64,000 bases of DNA from Anaerorhabdus furcosa (lineage in GTDB: Bacteria; Bacillota_I; Bacilli_A; Erysipelotrichales; Erysipelotrichaceae): the NCBI RefSeq assembly GCF_900167375.1, contig NZ_FUWY01000001.1:310001-374000 (forward strand), given 5' to 3'. Each line of letters starts with the position of its first letter. The stretch's first letter is position 1. The position numbers were made by a program, and so were the translations under genes. The notes beneath the pieces are model-generated. The model was not told the DNA's origin. It ran no database searches and saw nothing but the letters and a program-made list of their open reading frames with translations. This document shows, in pieces, positions 26,835 through 37,470 of the stretch.

Positions 26835-28166
26835 TTACAAATAACCATACTCATCTTTAGAACGATAAAGACAAATAATAGAAAGAATTATACCCAAAAA
26901 TTCTGCAACAGGTACCGCTAACCAAATCCCTTCAATACCAATAATATTTGGTAGCAATAAAAGTGATGCAATTAAGAATAGGAATGTTCTTACAAATGAT
27001 ATAAGTGCTGATATCTTTCCATTAGATAATGATGTAAACAATGCTGAAGCAAAGATATTGAAACCTACGAAGATAAAACTAATTGAGAATATTGGAAAAC
27101 CATGCTTCGCAATCTTAAATACTTCAGATCCTTGTTTTGCAAAAATAGAAATGATAATATCTTCAAATCCATTGGATAGTAGAACCATAAGTACAGAGAA
27201 TATAGAAACAAGAAGTATACTCATTTTGAAATACTTTTTTATTTTCGCTCGATTTCTTTCTCCATAGTTGTAACTGAATATTGGTGCTACTCCTTGAGAA
27301 TATCCTAAGAAAATTGATGTTAATAGGAATTGCGCATACAAAACGATCGTGATTGCTGCAACACCTGTTTCACCCATGTATCTAAGCATCATCATATTAA
27401 ATAAAAATGTTGTTACAGAGATGGATAGATTGCTCACCATTTCAGATGAACCATTTGAACAAGTTGTTAATAAGACATCTTTTCTAAATACTGGTTTTTC
27501 AAAATGAAGGATTGTTTCTTTTTTTATCATGAAATAATATACACCATAAATTGCTGGTATTGAATAACCAATGACTGTTGCAAATGCTGCACCACCAATA
27601 CCCCAATTAAAAATAGCGATAAAAACATAGTCTAAAACAATGTTTGCAACACCACCAAGTAGTGTTGTTATTAAACCTAAATTTGGTTTACCTGCTGTTA
27701 CAAAGAAACTTTGGAAAATCATTTGAAATATCGCCAATGGAGTACCAATGGCTAGAATCATCAAGTAATCTTTGCAATATCCAAATAACGCTTCTGTAGC
27801 CCCTAATAGAAGAATTATCTCATCGATGAATAAGAGTCCAAAAATGACTAAAAGAACTCCCAAAACTAGTCCAAACAAGCAAATAAGGCTAAAATTCTGT
27901 TTTGCATCCATTATTTTGTTCTCGCCCATGTTTTTCGCAATGATTGCACTGCCACCTGTACCAATCATAATCGCAATACCCACAACAATACTAGGTATTG
28001 GATAAACAATGTTAATTGCAGATAAGGCATACTCATTAATTAAATTCGATACAAATACCCCATCAATCATCGTATACAAAGCCAAGAAAACCATCATAAC
28101 TATTGGTGGTCCAGTAAACTTTAAAAGTGACATCAATGTGAAATCTTTTCCTAAACTATTTTTCAT
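26835..28166 (-). CDS. MATE family efflux transporter, MepA-like
   Basis: This protein of about 443 residues has twelve membrane helices and the family pattern TGPPIVMMVFLALYTMIDGV near the N-terminus. The MepA-type subgroup exports drugs with sodium or proton exchange. I chose the ATG at 28164-28166 (MKNSLGKDF), which overlaps the MarR gene end by 11 bases, over a start 36 bases further upstream with no ribosome site. Translational coupling to the MarR gene suggests a regulator-pump pair like mepR-mepA. Confidence 0.9.
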   Translation of the reverse strand: MKNSLGKDFTLMSLLKFTGPPIVMMVFLALYTMIDGVFVSNLINEYALSAINIVYPIPSIVVGIAIMIGTGGSAIIAKNMGENKIMDAKQNFSLICLFGLVLGVLLVIFGLLFIDEIILLLGATEALFGYCKDYLMILAIGTPLAIFQMIFQSFFVTAGKPNLGLITTLLGGVANIVLDYVFIAIFNWGIGGAAFATVIGYSIPAIYGVYYFMIKKETILHFEKPVFRKDVLLTTCSNGSSEMVSNLSISVTTFLFNMMMLRYMGETGVAAITIVLYAQFLLTSIFLGYSQGVAPIFSYNYGERNRAKIKKYFKMSILLVSIFSVLMVLLSNGFEDIIISIFAKQGSEVFKIAKHGFPIFSISFIFVGFNIFASALFTSLSNGKISALISFVRTFLFLIASLLLLPNIIGIEGIWLAVPVAEFLGIILSIICLYRSKDEYGYL

Positions 28167-28590
28167 TTTCCATTTCTTGAATATAATCATTGCGCATATC
28201 ATCTAAGATATTGCAAAATATTCCAATCTCCTTTTCACTATACTTTCTTTTTACATTTGAAATTGCATGCGACATCGCTTTCTCAACAAGTTTATAGTAA
28301 ACTCTACACCGAGAACTCACCTCTACATAATAAACTCTACGATCTTCACTACTTTGTCTTTTAATCACTAAATCTTGTTTTAATAATTCATTTAGTTTTA
28401 ATGTAACAGCTGCCTTAGACACACATAACTTCTCCGCAAGATAACTCCCTGTACAATTTGGTGTTAAGTTAATTAAATCTAAATAAAGTAAAGAGTTATA
28501 ACTAATATTCCACTCTTCCATATGATTCAATAAATGCAATTCATTTAATGTTACTTCATATATATAATTCTTCAAAGAATCTTTAATCAT
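28156..28590 (-). CDS. MarR family transcriptional regulator
   Basis: This 144-residue regulator has a winged helix-turn-helix (GSYLAEKLCVSKAAVTLKLN, about residues 48-67) followed by the wing (IKRQSSEDRRVYYVEVS), typical of MarR proteins. It precedes and overlaps the MATE pump gene, so it probably represses the pair and is relieved by the pump's substrates. No clear operator was identified upstream (28591-28650). Confidence 0.9.
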   Translation of the reverse strand: MIKDSLKNYIYEVTLNELHLLNHMEEWNISYNSLLYLDLINLTPNCTGSYLAEKLCVSKAAVTLKLNELLKQDLVIKRQSSEDRRVYYVEVSSRCRVYYKLVEKAMSHAISNVKRKYSEKEIGIFCNILDDMRNDYIQEMENEK

Positions 28591-28654
28591 TCTATTTATA
28601 CTCCTTTAGTTTAGTTTGCTTAACCATTTTATAAAATTATACTCAAAAACACAA

Positions 28655-28683
28655 GAAAAAAAGCACATTTTGCAATGTGCTTT
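28655..28683 (-). terminator. Terminator of tuf
   Basis: AAAGCACAT (28660-28668) pairs perfectly with ATGTGCTTT (28675-28683) around a 6-base loop, with an A-run on plus (T-run on minus) after it. It ends the str operon. Confidence 0.85.
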
Positions 28684-28703
28684 AATTATTTAATAAGCTA
28701 AAC

Positions 28704-29888
28704 TTATTTAATGATTTCTGTAACGTTACCAGAACCTACAGTTCTTCCACCTTCACGGATAGAGAACTTAGTTCCTTGTTCAACAGCGATTGGAGCGATT
28801 AATTCAACGATCATTTCGATGTTGTCTCCAGGCATAACCATTTCAGTACCTTCAGGAAGTTTAACAACTCCTGTTACGTCAGTTGTACGGAAATAGAATT
28901 GAGGACGGTAGTTAGTTACGAATGGTGTATGACGTCCACCTTCTTCTTTAGTTAATACGTATACTTGAGCTTTGAAAGCTGTATGTGGAGTAACTGATCC
29001 AGGTTTAGCTAGACATTGTCCACGTTCGATTTCATCACGAGAAACACCACGTAATAATGCACCAATGTTGTCTCCTGCTTCAGCATAGTCTAATAATTTA
29101 CGGAACATTTCGATACCAGTAACAACTGATTTCTTAGTATCATGAATACCAACGATTTCAACTTCTTCGTTAAGGTTTAAGTGTCCACGTTCAACACGTC
29201 CAGTAGCAACTGTACCACGACCTGTAATTGTGAATACATCTTCAACAGCCATTAAGAATGGTTTGTCTGTTTCATGAGTTGGAGTTGGAATCCAAGAGTC
29301 AACTGCATCCATTAATTCAGCAACTTTTGCTTCCCAATCAGCATTTCCTTCAAGAGATTTTAATGCAGAACCACGGATAACTGGTGTATCATCACCTTCG
29401 AAACCGTAAGCACTTAGAAGTTCACGAACTTCCATTTCAACAAGGTCGATTAATTCTTCATCTTCAACCATGTCGCATTTGTTCAAGAATACAACCATTC
29501 TTGGAACACCTACTTGACGAGCAAGTAAGATATGTTCACGAGTTTGAGGCATTGGTCCATCAGTTGCAGCAACTACTAGGATTGATCCATCCATTTGAGC
29601 AGCTCCAGTGATCATGTTTTTGATATAGTCAGCATGGCCTGGGCAGTCAACGTGTGCATAGTGACGTGCATCTGTTTCGTACTCAACGTGAGAAGTATTA
29701 ATTGTAATACCACGTTCTTTTTCTTCTGGTGCTCCATCGATTTGGTCGTAAGCGCGAGCTTCAGCCTTACCTGATTTTGCAAGGTAGTTAGTAATAGCAG
29801 CAGTTAATGTTGTTTTACCATGGTCAACGTGTCCAATAGTACCAATATTAACGTGTTCTTTACTTCTGTCAAATTTTTGTTTTGCCAT
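28704..29888 (-). CDS. tuf: Elongation factor Tu
   Basis: This 394-residue GTPase delivers aminoacyl-tRNA to the ribosome. The P-loop GHVDHGKTT is at residues 19-27, the switch region contains RGITINTSH, and DCPGHADY and NKCDMV are further GTP motifs. Two beta-barrel domains follow. It is the last gene of the str operon, 80 bases after fusA, and is followed by a clear terminator. Confidence 0.99.
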   Translation of the reverse strand: MAKQKFDRSKEHVNIGTIGHVDHGKTTLTAAITNYLAKSGKAEARAYDQIDGAPEEKERGITINTSHVEYETDARHYAHVDCPGHADYIKNMITGAAQMDGSILVVAATDGPMPQTREHILLARQVGVPRMVVFLNKCDMVEDEELIDLVEMEVRELLSAYGFEGDDTPVIRGSALKSLEGNADWEAKVAELMDAVDSWIPTPTHETDKPFLMAVEDVFTITGRGTVATGRVERGHLNLNEEVEIVGIHDTKKSVVTGIEMFRKLLDYAEAGDNIGALLRGVSRDEIERGQCLAKPGSVTPHTAFKAQVYVLTKEEGGRHTPFVTNYRPQFYFRTTDVTGVVKLPEGTEMVMPGDNIEMIVELIAPIAVEQGTKFSIREGGRTVGSGNVTEIIK

Positions 29889-29968
29889 TGTGCAAATTCC
29901 TCCTAATTTTTTATGTGTATAACCAAATACATTTTAAGATAAACACTCAAATAATGCAATATTTTAAA

Positions 29969-32044
29969 CTAATCTTTAGCGTTTTTCTTAGCGATACCTT
30001 CTGCAATGCTCTTAGGCACTTCTGAGTAGTGATCAGTTTGCATTACATAGTTTCCACGACCTTGTGTAAATGAACGAAGATCTGTAGAATATCCGAACAT
30101 TTCAGAAAGTGGTACAAATGCTTTTACTTTAATCGCATTTCCAATTTCTTCTTGGTCACGGATTTGTCCACGACGTTTTGTAATATCACCCATTACTGAA
30201 CCTAAATATTCAGCAGGAGCAGTTACATCAACTGTCATGATTGGTTCAAGAATAACTGGTTTACATTTTTTAGCTGCTTCTTTAAGTGCCATACTTGCTG
30301 CAATCTTATATGCCATTTCAGATGAATCGACATCATGATAAGATCCGTCAAATAATGTAGCCTTAATATCTACAACTGGGTAACCAGCAACTAAACCATT
30401 GTTTAGTGCAGCTTCCAATCCATCATGAGCTGGTTTGATATATTCTCTTGGAACTGTTCCTCCAACGATAGCATCAATCCACTCAAAACCTTTACCTTCT
30501 TCATTCGGTTCAAAACGAATCCAAACATGTCCGTATTGTCCACGCCCACCTGATTGACGAACGAATTTACCTTCACACTCTGCTGTACCACGAATTGTTT
30601 CACGGTAAGCAACTTGTGGAGCACCAACATTTGCGTCAACTTTGAATTCACGGCGCATACGATCAACAATGATATCTAAGTGAAGTTCACCCATACCAGC
30701 AATGATTGTTTGTCCTGTTTCTTCATCAGTGTATGTTTTGAATGTTGGATCTTCTTCAGCAAGTTTTGCAAGAGCAAGACCCATTTTATCAGAGTCAGCT
30801 TTTGTTTTAGGCTCAACTGACATTTGGATAACTGGTTCAGGGAACACCATTGATTCAAGAATAATTGGAGCCTTTTCATCACATAGTGTATCTCCTGTAG
30901 TAGTAGCTTTTAATCCTACAGCAGCAGCAATATCACCAGCATAAACTTCTTCAATTTCAGCACGGTGGTTTGCATGCATTTGAACTAAACGCCCAAAACG
31001 TTCACGAGTATCTTTTGTAGCATTTAATACATAACTTCCAGATGATGCAGTACCTGAGTACACACGGAAGTAAGTTAAACGACCTACAAATGGGTCAGTC
31101 ATAACTTTAAATGCTAATGCAGAGAATGGTTCAGAATCATCAGCATGTCTTGCTTCTTCTTTCCCATCTTCAGTAATCCCTTGAATTGAAGGAATATCTA
31201 AAGGTGAAGGAAGATATTCAAGAACAGCATCCAACATTAATTGAACCCCTTTGTTCTTATATGAAGATCCACACAATACTGGGAAGAATTCAGATGCAAG
31301 AACTCCTGTACGGATTGCACGTTTGATTTCTTCAATTGTAGGTTCTTCACCTTCAAGTACTTTCATCATTACATCATCATCGAAGTCAGCAACCATTTCG
31401 CATAGTGTAGCACGAAGCTCTTCTGCTTGGTCTTTGAATTCATCAGCGATTTCAGTAACTTCAATGTCTGTACCCAAATCATTTTTATACATATATTGTT
31501 TACGTTCGATTAAATCAATAATTCCTCTAAATGTATTTTCAGCACCGATTGGCATTTGAATAGCAGCACCTTTAGCTCCTAAACGATTTCCAATTGAGTT
31601 AACTGACATTAAGAAGTCAGCACCAGTCGCATCCATTTTATTACAATAAACGATACGTGGTACTTTATAAGTTGTAGCTTGTCTCCAAACTGTTTCAGTT
31701 TGAGGTTCTACCCCAGCTTTTGAGTCAAGAACTGTAACAGCACCATCTAATACACGAAGTGAACGTTCAACTTCAACTGTGAAGTCTACGTGACCTGGAG
31801 TATCGATAATGTTTACACGGTAACCCTTCCATGATGCAGTTGTAGCTGCGGAAGTGATTGTAATACCACGTTCTTGTTCTTGAGCCATCCAGTCCATTTG
31901 AGAAGCTCCATCATGAGTTTCCCCAATTTTGTGAGTTTTCCCTGTATAGTAAAGGATACGCTCTGTAGTAGTAGTCTTACCAGCATCGATGTGAGCCATG
32001 ATACCGATATTTCTTGTATGTAGTAAATCAAATTCACGTGCCAT
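29969..32044 (-). CDS. fusA: Elongation factor G
   Basis: This 691-residue translocase GTPase has the P-loop AHIDAGKTT at residues 17-25, [11 protein letters not shown] in switch I, DTPGHVDF in switch II and NKMD. Domains II to V follow in normal order. The ATG lies 18 bases after the rpsG stop with a good ribosome site. Confidence 0.99.
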   Translation of the reverse strand: MAREFDLLHTRNIGIMAHIDAGKTTTTERILYYTGKTHKIGETHDGASQMDWMAQEQERGITITSAATTASWKGYRVNIIDTPGHVDFTVEVERSLRVLDGAVTVLDSKAGVEPQTETVWRQATTYKVPRIVYCNKMDATGADFLMSVNSIGNRLGAKGAAIQMPIGAENTFRGIIDLIERKQYMYKNDLGTDIEVTEIADEFKDQAEELRATLCEMVADFDDDVMMKVLEGEEPTIEEIKRAIRTGVLASEFFPVLCGSSYKNKGVQLMLDAVLEYLPSPLDIPSIQGITEDGKEEARHADDSEPFSALAFKVMTDPFVGRLTYFRVYSGTASSGSYVLNATKDTRERFGRLVQMHANHRAEIEEVYAGDIAAAVGLKATTTGDTLCDEKAPIILESMVFPEPVIQMSVEPKTKADSDKMGLALAKLAEEDPTFKTYTDEETGQTIIAGMGELHLDIIVDRMRREFKVDANVGAPQVAYRETIRGTAECEGKFVRQSGGRGQYGHVWIRFEPNEEGKGFEWIDAIVGGTVPREYIKPAHDGLEAALNNGLVAGYPVVDIKATLFDGSYHDVDSSEMAYKIAASMALKEAAKKCKPVILEPIMTVDVTAPAEYLGSVMGDITKRRGQIRDQEEIGNAIKVKAFVPLSEMFGYSTDLRSFTQGRGNYVMQTDHYSEVPKSIAEGIAKKNAKD

Positions 32045-32062
32045 AACTGTATTTCCTCTCTA

Positions 32063-32533
32063 CTACCAGCGATAGTGAGCGAATGCTTTATTCGCGTCAG
32101 CCATTCTGTGAGTATCATCTTTCTTCTTAACTGAAGCTCCTGTACCGTTTGCAGCATCAATAATTTCATTTGCTAAACGTTGTTCCATTGTTTTCTCATT
32201 TCTTAAACGAGAATAGTTAACGACCCAACGAAGACCTAGTGTTAATTTTCTTTCAGCAGAAACTTCTACTGGAACTTGGTAGTTAGCACCACCTACACGA
32301 CGAACTTTAAGTTCAAGAAGTGGCATTACGTTAGCTAATGCTTTTTCAAAAACTTCCATTGGTTGTTGTCCAGTTTTTTCTTCTACAATATCAAATGCGT
32401 TATAAAGAATTGTTTGAGCAACTCCTCTTTTTCCGTCTAACATAATCTTATTGATTAAACGAGTAACTAATTTTGAATTGTAGATAGGATCTGCAAGAAC
32501 ATCTCTTTTTGCTATATAACCTTTTCTTGGCAT
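32063..32533 (-). CDS. rpsG: 30S ribosomal protein S7
   Basis: This 156-residue primary 16S rRNA-binding protein of the small-subunit head begins [20 protein letters not shown] and ends AFAHYRW, both typical of S7. It lies 17 bases after rpsL in the str operon. In many bacteria S7 represses translation of this operon. Confidence 0.99.
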   Translation of the reverse strand: MPRKGYIAKRDVLADPIYNSKLVTRLINKIMLDGKRGVAQTILYNAFDIVEEKTGQQPMEVFEKALANVMPLLELKVRRVGGANYQVPVEVSAERKLTLGLRWVVNYSRLRNEKTMEQRLANEIIDAANGTGASVKKKDDTHRMADANKAFAHYRW

Positions 32534-32550
32534 TCTAATTACCTCCTATC

Positions 32551-32970
32551 CTATTTAGCAGCCTTTGGCTTTTTAGTACCGTATAATGAACGAGATTGAT
32601 TACGTCCAGTTACACCAGCACAGTCCAAAGTTCCGCGGATAATGTGATAACGAACCCCTGGTAAGTCTTTAATACGACCTCCACGGATCATAACCACACT
32701 ATGTTCTTGTAAATTGTGTCCGATTCCTGGGATGTAAGCTGTAACTTCCATTCCATTGCTCAAACGCACACGAGCGTATTTACGAAGAGCTGAGTTAGGC
32801 TTTTTAGGAGTCATTGTCCCTACACGAGTACAAACCCCTCTCTTTTGAGGACTAGATAAATCTGTTGAAGTGCTCTTTAAAGAGTTGTAACCTTTGTTTA
32901 AAGCTGGAGATTTAGATTTCCAAACTTTATTTGTACGACCTTTACGTACTAACTGATTAATTGTTGGCAT
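32551..32970 (-). CDS. rpsL: 30S ribosomal protein S12
   Basis: This 139-residue decoding-centre protein carries the conserved region [17 protein letters not shown] around the streptomycin-sensitive lysine (unmodified Lys in PKKPNS, as in sensitive wild types), and a second [10 protein letters not shown] segment. It is the first gene of the str operon. Confidence 0.99.
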   Translation of the reverse strand: MPTINQLVRKGRTNKVWKSKSPALNKGYNSLKSTSTDLSSPQKRGVCTRVGTMTPKKPNSALRKYARVRLSNGMEVTAYIPGIGHNLQEHSVVMIRGGRIKDLPGVRYHIIRGTLDCAGVTGRNQSRSLYGTKKPKAAK

Positions 32971-33035
32971 TAATAGTTCTCCTTTCGAATTCTAAGCACA
33001 CACTTCCAAGCGTGCCGTACATTAGCATAAATAAT

Positions 33036-33106
33036 AGTTTCCATGCAGGAAACTTTAGTAGTCGCTAAGCCTTATTATTTTAGTTCATTTCACTATTGCT
33101 TGTCAA
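33036..33106 (-). promoter_or_regulatory. str operon promoter and leader hairpin
   Basis: TTGACA (33101-33106) and TAAAAT (33077-33082) lie 18 bases apart on the minus strand. About 20 bases downstream, AGTTTCC/GGAAACT (33036-33054) forms a 7-bp hairpin in the roughly 100-base leader. The hairpin's role is unknown. Confidence 0.65.
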
Positions 33107-33199
33107 CAGTAAAAGTTCAAATATTTCATATCTTTATAAAAACTACTCATTTTCTTGAATTATCCCTGTATAATCGCATAATTATGTCCAATACACAAA

Positions 33200-33230
33200 G
33201 AAAAAAGTGAATAACACTCGTTATCCACTT
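33200..33230 (-). terminator. Terminator of the first large lipoprotein gene
   Basis: AAGTGAATAAC (33205-33215) pairs with GTTATCCACTT (33220-33230) with one mismatch. It lies 13 bases after the stop codon and is followed by a T-run on the minus strand. Confidence 0.75.
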
Positions 33231-33242
33231 ACATTAATATCT

Positions 33243-36200
33243 TTATTCTTTTATCTCTATTTCTGATTCAATAGATGTTTCAGAAGAAACTGGAGTTTCT
33301 GTAGTAACTGGTTCTTCAGATGGAACTGGTTCTGGAATTATGCTTTCACCCAGTTCTTTTTCTTCTTCATCAGCTACTGGTAATGTAACTTCGTTATTCA
33401 TATCAAGATTCGTTGTTTGGGATATGTCAGAACTAACTCTAGTATACTTATCCGTTCCTTCAATCTTATGTCCATTTCCAATTTCAGAAAGCGAGTTCAC
33501 AGTCCACGTGCAATTAATCAATTGAACTATTGTTGCATCATCTCTCAAAAAGCCTACTAATGCACCTACTTTATCAGCACTTGGTCCTGTAACGGTGCCT
33601 GTTGCTGAACAGTTTTCAAGAATAGTGAAGATTTCATTTGTTCCTAGAACTTCACCAATTAAGCCTCCGATAGAAATATTATTAGCAGTTATGTAGTCTT
33701 CCAATGCATTAGAGCTTACATTTCCTGTTGATGAACTATCTTTAACACCTACTCCTCTGCTTAGAAACCCAACTAAGCCACCTACTTTACGTGTTCCTTC
33801 AACATTTACATTTGAAGAACAATTAATAATCATATAAGTAGAGCTATTTAATTCCCCTGTAAATCCAACTAATCCGCCTACATTATCACCTTCAAAGTTT
33901 GCAGCTAGATATATACCTCTTACAAAACTTGAAGAATCAACATCAACTCTACTATTGCTAACTGAACCATAACCTTGACCACCCAATCCACCTACTTTGT
34001 AGTTACCAACAATTTCAATATGCCCTTGCACAGCACAATTATCGATATCACCTGTAGAATAACTACCAATTATTGCACCTACATTTGCTTTACCAGTTAA
34101 GATTGCATTATTTATTGTAACGTTTTTAATTACTCCTGGTGTAATCATATTTCCAAACAAACCAGTTCCCAAATCAGAATTTTCGTTTGAACATGTTAAA
34201 TTAGATATTACTTTATTGTTTCCATCAAATGTACCCATAAAATGTTTCTCAGTTGTTCCTATTGGTGTCCAATTGAGATTACTCAAGTCAATATCATTTG
34301 ATAATTTGACTGTCTTTCCTTGGAATGTATTTCCATTATTTACGAGTTGAGCTAAACCAGCTAACTCCTTGGCATTTCTAAGTATGTATACTTCTTCATT
34401 TACATCATACCAATTTACATCAATATCTGTACCATTCCATGGTAAATTTATATTTTTATCATTTACCTTACCATATGTAACATTACCCGTTAGTTTAGCA
34501 TCAACTTCGATAATAAGTTCTGTGTCATCTTCAATTCTAACACTTGCTTCACTTGGAATGATCAACTCGCTATTTGCTTTTACAACAAATATGTTCTCAC
34601 CATCTTCATGTGTGTTTGATTCATTAAAACTATAATTCTTGGTTGCCATTTCAATAATTGCCTCATCTGGGAAAGCATATTGTAAGCCACCTAATAAACC
34701 TGTTTCATTTGATCCATAATAGTATCGATAAGTATTCCAACCTGTATTATGTCCATAATCAGAGTAAATAAAATCATTGGCACAATTTTGGTAACTATTT
34801 GATTTTGCTAAAGTTGCATAATCCAAAGTCAAATTAACTGTTTTAGTAGCTCCTTTTTTGTTATTCATGCCATCTAAAAATCCTAGACCTGCAGTAACAA
34901 TAATTCCTGAACTAGACCAATCTTCATTCTCATGCTGATAGCCAATAATTGTATTATTATTAATTACAACGTTAGTTGCTTTATCAGTTCCTGCATACAC
35001 TACAACTCCATTTGAAACTAATCCTGAAAGTTGTTTATTCGAATTAGAAACAAGTGTGTTATTTTCTAATGTGAATTGATTGGAAATAGCCCAAATAGCC
35101 GCCTTCCCTAGCAACGGTGTTGTTTCATTTAAATAGCCTTGATTGTGAATTTCCAAATCGCTAATTTTTATTCCATCTGCATTTAAGATAAATGAACCAT
35201 AAACTTCGCTTCCTGTTTCACCTTGAATTGTTGTTGCTGCATTAATCGAATATACTTTATAGTCTTGATCTGAACCAATAATACCTCTTACTTTTATGCT
35301 GTTTTTTTTGTTTGCTAACGCTTGTTCCAACTGTTGCTTAGTTTGTACTATGACTTCTGCCGATTTATCTGACATATAGAATGGCACAGTTTCTACAACA
35401 GTACTTCCACTAATAATTTTTGGATTTTCAATTTCTTTATCTTTTATAATTACTGTTCCAGTATTTTCAAAAGATTCAATTTTGACTTCAGCAACACTTG
35501 CCCATCCTGCTAAACTACCAGCATTAACTAAAGTAGCATTTACTGTTCCTTGATTTGAACAATCTTTAACAAATACGGTTGAATCATATCCACTTGTATT
35601 AATCACGTTATCTTTTTCCCAATATGGAAATTGATTTTTATCAATCGTTGAAGACCCTGAGAATTTTGATGTAGCTTCAACAATACTTCCCCAAATACCA
35701 CCTACATTTGATTGCCCTTGAATACTTACATTAGAACCAACTTTACAATCAATAAAACTATATACTGCATTATTATTGGCAATATTGTAATGGCGATAAT
35801 TCCACATTTGCCCAACAATTCCGCCAGCCGCCCATGACTCATCACTATACACAATACCTGCTTTTACCGTTCCATCAATAAGTTCAATATTTTCAAATGT
35901 TGAACCACCAAAACTATATGCCGCAACAACCGCTACACGACTTTCACCCGTAATTTCAAAATTTGAAAACTTCACATTTTTAATAGTAGCCTTACCCAAT
36001 GCACCAAAAAGCGCAGAACCATCATTGACTGTATCTCCATTGTTATAACATTTCAAACCACTAATTGTATGATTATTACCATTTAATGTTCCTAGGAATG
36101 TACGGTAATAAAACCAATAGTCTTTATAGTTTGAACCTGCATCTTGACCATCCAACGTAGCTCCACCTTTTGCATAGCGATACCCAATCGGTGTCCACTC

Positions 36201-37349
36201 TTTCTTATTTAAATTTATATCTGATCCTAAGTTGACAGTTTTACCTTCAAATGTAATTCCATCATTAACAAGTTTTCCAAAACCGGCAAATTGTGCACCT
36301 GTTGTAATCGTATAAGTAGTTGAACTTTCACTATACCAACTAGTATCTATTGTTTGTCCATCCCACGCAGTATCAACTGGTGGTGTCGTTGGATTCGGTG
36401 TTGACGCTGGTACTTCCGGAGTTGGGGTAGCTGTTGGCACCACAGTAGGAGTTATTGTAGGTTTTGGTGCTACCGTTGGTGTTGCAGAAGCAGTAGGTGT
36501 TGGTGTACTTATAGGATTATTTGTAACATCTTGAATTGGATTAGCACTCACAACTATGCTATCTGGTTTGATGTCCCCAGTAATATGTGTTGAATCAGTT
36601 GTTAAAACTGATGTGACTTTTCCCTCGCCTGATAAACCTACTTTTGTTTCTGTTGCTAAACTATTAACAACAACATCTTTCGATATTGTTAAATCAGTAT
36701 TTTTCGCATTTGCTGAAACCTTAACAATATCAATAGATGCTTCTATTTTCACTGTACTTTGTGCTTTCAAACTCAATTCGCCAATAGGTGATTGAACATG
36801 TAAACTTGTGGGAGCATTTACCTCAATAGTGGATACCTTTGCATTAGGTTGCACCATTACATTGCTACCACTACTTGTATCTTTAACATTAATGGAATTT
36901 ACCTCACCATTAACTTCGATATTAGAATTTTGCATTACCGTTACTTGATTAACTTTGGTGTTTTCTGAAACGACTATACGTACTGGATTGTTTACTTTAT
37001 TCGCTTCAATTTCATTAATAACACAATTATTAACATGGATTGAATTAAGTCCACCACCCTTTACAATTAATTTCCCTTGTATTGAAACATTATCTAAAGT
37101 GACGTTTCCTTCTCCAACCTTTTCATCGATAATTAAATCACCTTTGAAATTAACATTTTTAAGTGTAACTTCTGAAGCAGTAATTGTTCCTGTATCAAAC
37201 GAACCTGTTTCTTCATAGGATTTGGACTCATCATAAATCATTTCTGACGTTTTCTCATTGTTTGCTTTTTCATCTTTTTTCGTTGTACAGCCACTTAGCA
37301 AACTCAACCCCATCCCCAAACACAATACCAATGTAAATAATTTTTTCAT
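33243..37349 (-). CDS. Giant surface lipoprotein with beta-helix-like and GLUG-type repeats (paralog 1)
   Basis: This protein of about 1,368 residues has a lipoprotein signal ending LLSGC (Cys21). I chose the ATG at 37347-37349 (MKKLFTL), which has AAGGGGAAAG upstream. Residues of about 45-280 resemble a right-handed beta-helix domain (GDLIIDEKVGEGNVTLDNV...GKLIVKGGG). A Thr/Pro-rich linker of about 60 residues follows. Then a unit beginning WDGQTIDTSWY...WTPIG appears, and again near residue 1050, together with repeated VGGLVGF/GLFG segments typical of GLUG motifs. The C-terminus is acidic. It has no sortase or S-layer anchor, so only the lipid holds it. It follows paralog 2 on the same strand with a 120-base gap that has no riboswitch. 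Confidence 0.82.
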   Translation of the reverse strand: MKKLFTLVLCLGMGLSLLSGCTTKKDEKANNEKTSEMIYDESKSYEETGSFDTGTITASEVTLKNVNFKGDLIIDEKVGEGNVTLDNVSIQGKLIVKGGGLNSIHVNNCVINEIEANKVNNPVRIVVSENTKVNQVTVMQNSNIEVNGEVNSINVKDTSSGSNVMVQPNAKVSTIEVNAPTSLHVQSPIGELSLKAQSTVKIEASIDIVKVSANAKNTDLTISKDVVVNSLATETKVGLSGEGKVTSVLTTDSTHITGDIKPDSIVVSANPIQDVTNNPISTPTPTASATPTVAPKPTITPTVVPTATPTPEVPASTPNPTTPPVDTAWDGQTIDTSWYSESSTTYTITTGAQFAGFGKLVNDGITFEGKTVNLGSDINLNKKEWTPIGYRYAKGGATLDGQDAGSNYKDYWFYYRTFLGTLNGNNHTISGLKCYNNGDTVNDGSALFGALGKATIKNVKFSNFEITGESRVAVVAAYSFGGSTFENIELIDGTVKAGIVYSDESWAAGGIVGQMWNYRHYNIANNNAVYSFIDCKVGSNVSIQGQSNVGGIWGSIVEATSKFSGSSTIDKNQFPYWEKDNVINTSGYDSTVFVKDCSNQGTVNATLVNAGSLAGWASVAEVKIESFENTGTVIIKDKEIENPKIISGSTVVETVPFYMSDKSAEVIVQTKQQLEQALANKKNSIKVRGIIGSDQDYKVYSINAATTIQGETGSEVYGSFILNADGIKISDLEIHNQGYLNETTPLLGKAAIWAISNQFTLENNTLVSNSNKQLSGLVSNGVVVYAGTDKATNVVINNNTIIGYQHENEDWSSSGIIVTAGLGFLDGMNNKKGATKTVNLTLDYATLAKSNSYQNCANDFIYSDYGHNTGWNTYRYYYGSNETGLLGGLQYAFPDEAIIEMATKNYSFNESNTHEDGENIFVVKANSELIIPSEASVRIEDDTELIIEVDAKLTGNVTYGKVNDKNINLPWNGTDIDVNWYDVNEEVYILRNAKELAGLAQLVNNGNTFQGKTVKLSNDIDLSNLNWTPIGTTEKHFMGTFDGNNKVISNLTCSNENSDLGTGLFGNMITPGVIKNVTINNAILTGKANVGAIIGSYSTGDIDNCAVQGHIEIVGNYKVGGLGGQGYGSVSNSRVDVDSSSFVRGIYLAANFEGDNVGGLVGFTGELNSSTYMIINCSSNVNVEGTRKVGGLVGFLSRGVGVKDSSSTGNVSSNALEDYITANNISIGGLIGEVLGTNEIFTILENCSATGTVTGPSADKVGALVGFLRDDATIVQLINCTWTVNSLSEIGNGHKIEGTDKYTRVSSDISQTTNLDMNNEVTLPVADEEEKELGESIIPEPVPSEEPVTTETPVSSETSIESEIEIKE

Positions 37350-37431
37350 TTTCTTTCCCCTTTTCACTTTACTTAACACTCAAATAGCACATCATCAACT
37401 GCACAACTTTTTTGTGTTGCGTATACTTTTA

Positions 37432-37459
37432 AGAGAGCTTGCTTGGCAAACTCTCTTTT
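37432..37459 (-). terminator. Hairpin between lipoprotein paralogs 1 and 2
   Basis: AAGAGAG and CTCTCTT (37432-37459) pair around a 14-base loop. A weak terminator or processing hairpin; the T-run on the minus strand is short, so read-through from paralog 2 to paralog 1 is possible. Confidence 0.45.
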
Positions 37460-37470
37460 ACAATTACACT

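Noticed and set aside
33001-33035. Second leader hairpin upstream of rpsL (GCACGC/GTGTGTGC)
   Set aside because: Pairing is imperfect and short; no comparison to known str-operon leaders could be made by eye.
36361-36495. Short repeated DNA units (ACTPTP-type) in the lipoprotein genes as a CRISPR array or tandem satellite
   Set aside because: They are in frame, irregular in length and encode a Thr/Pro linker; no unique spacers of constant size.
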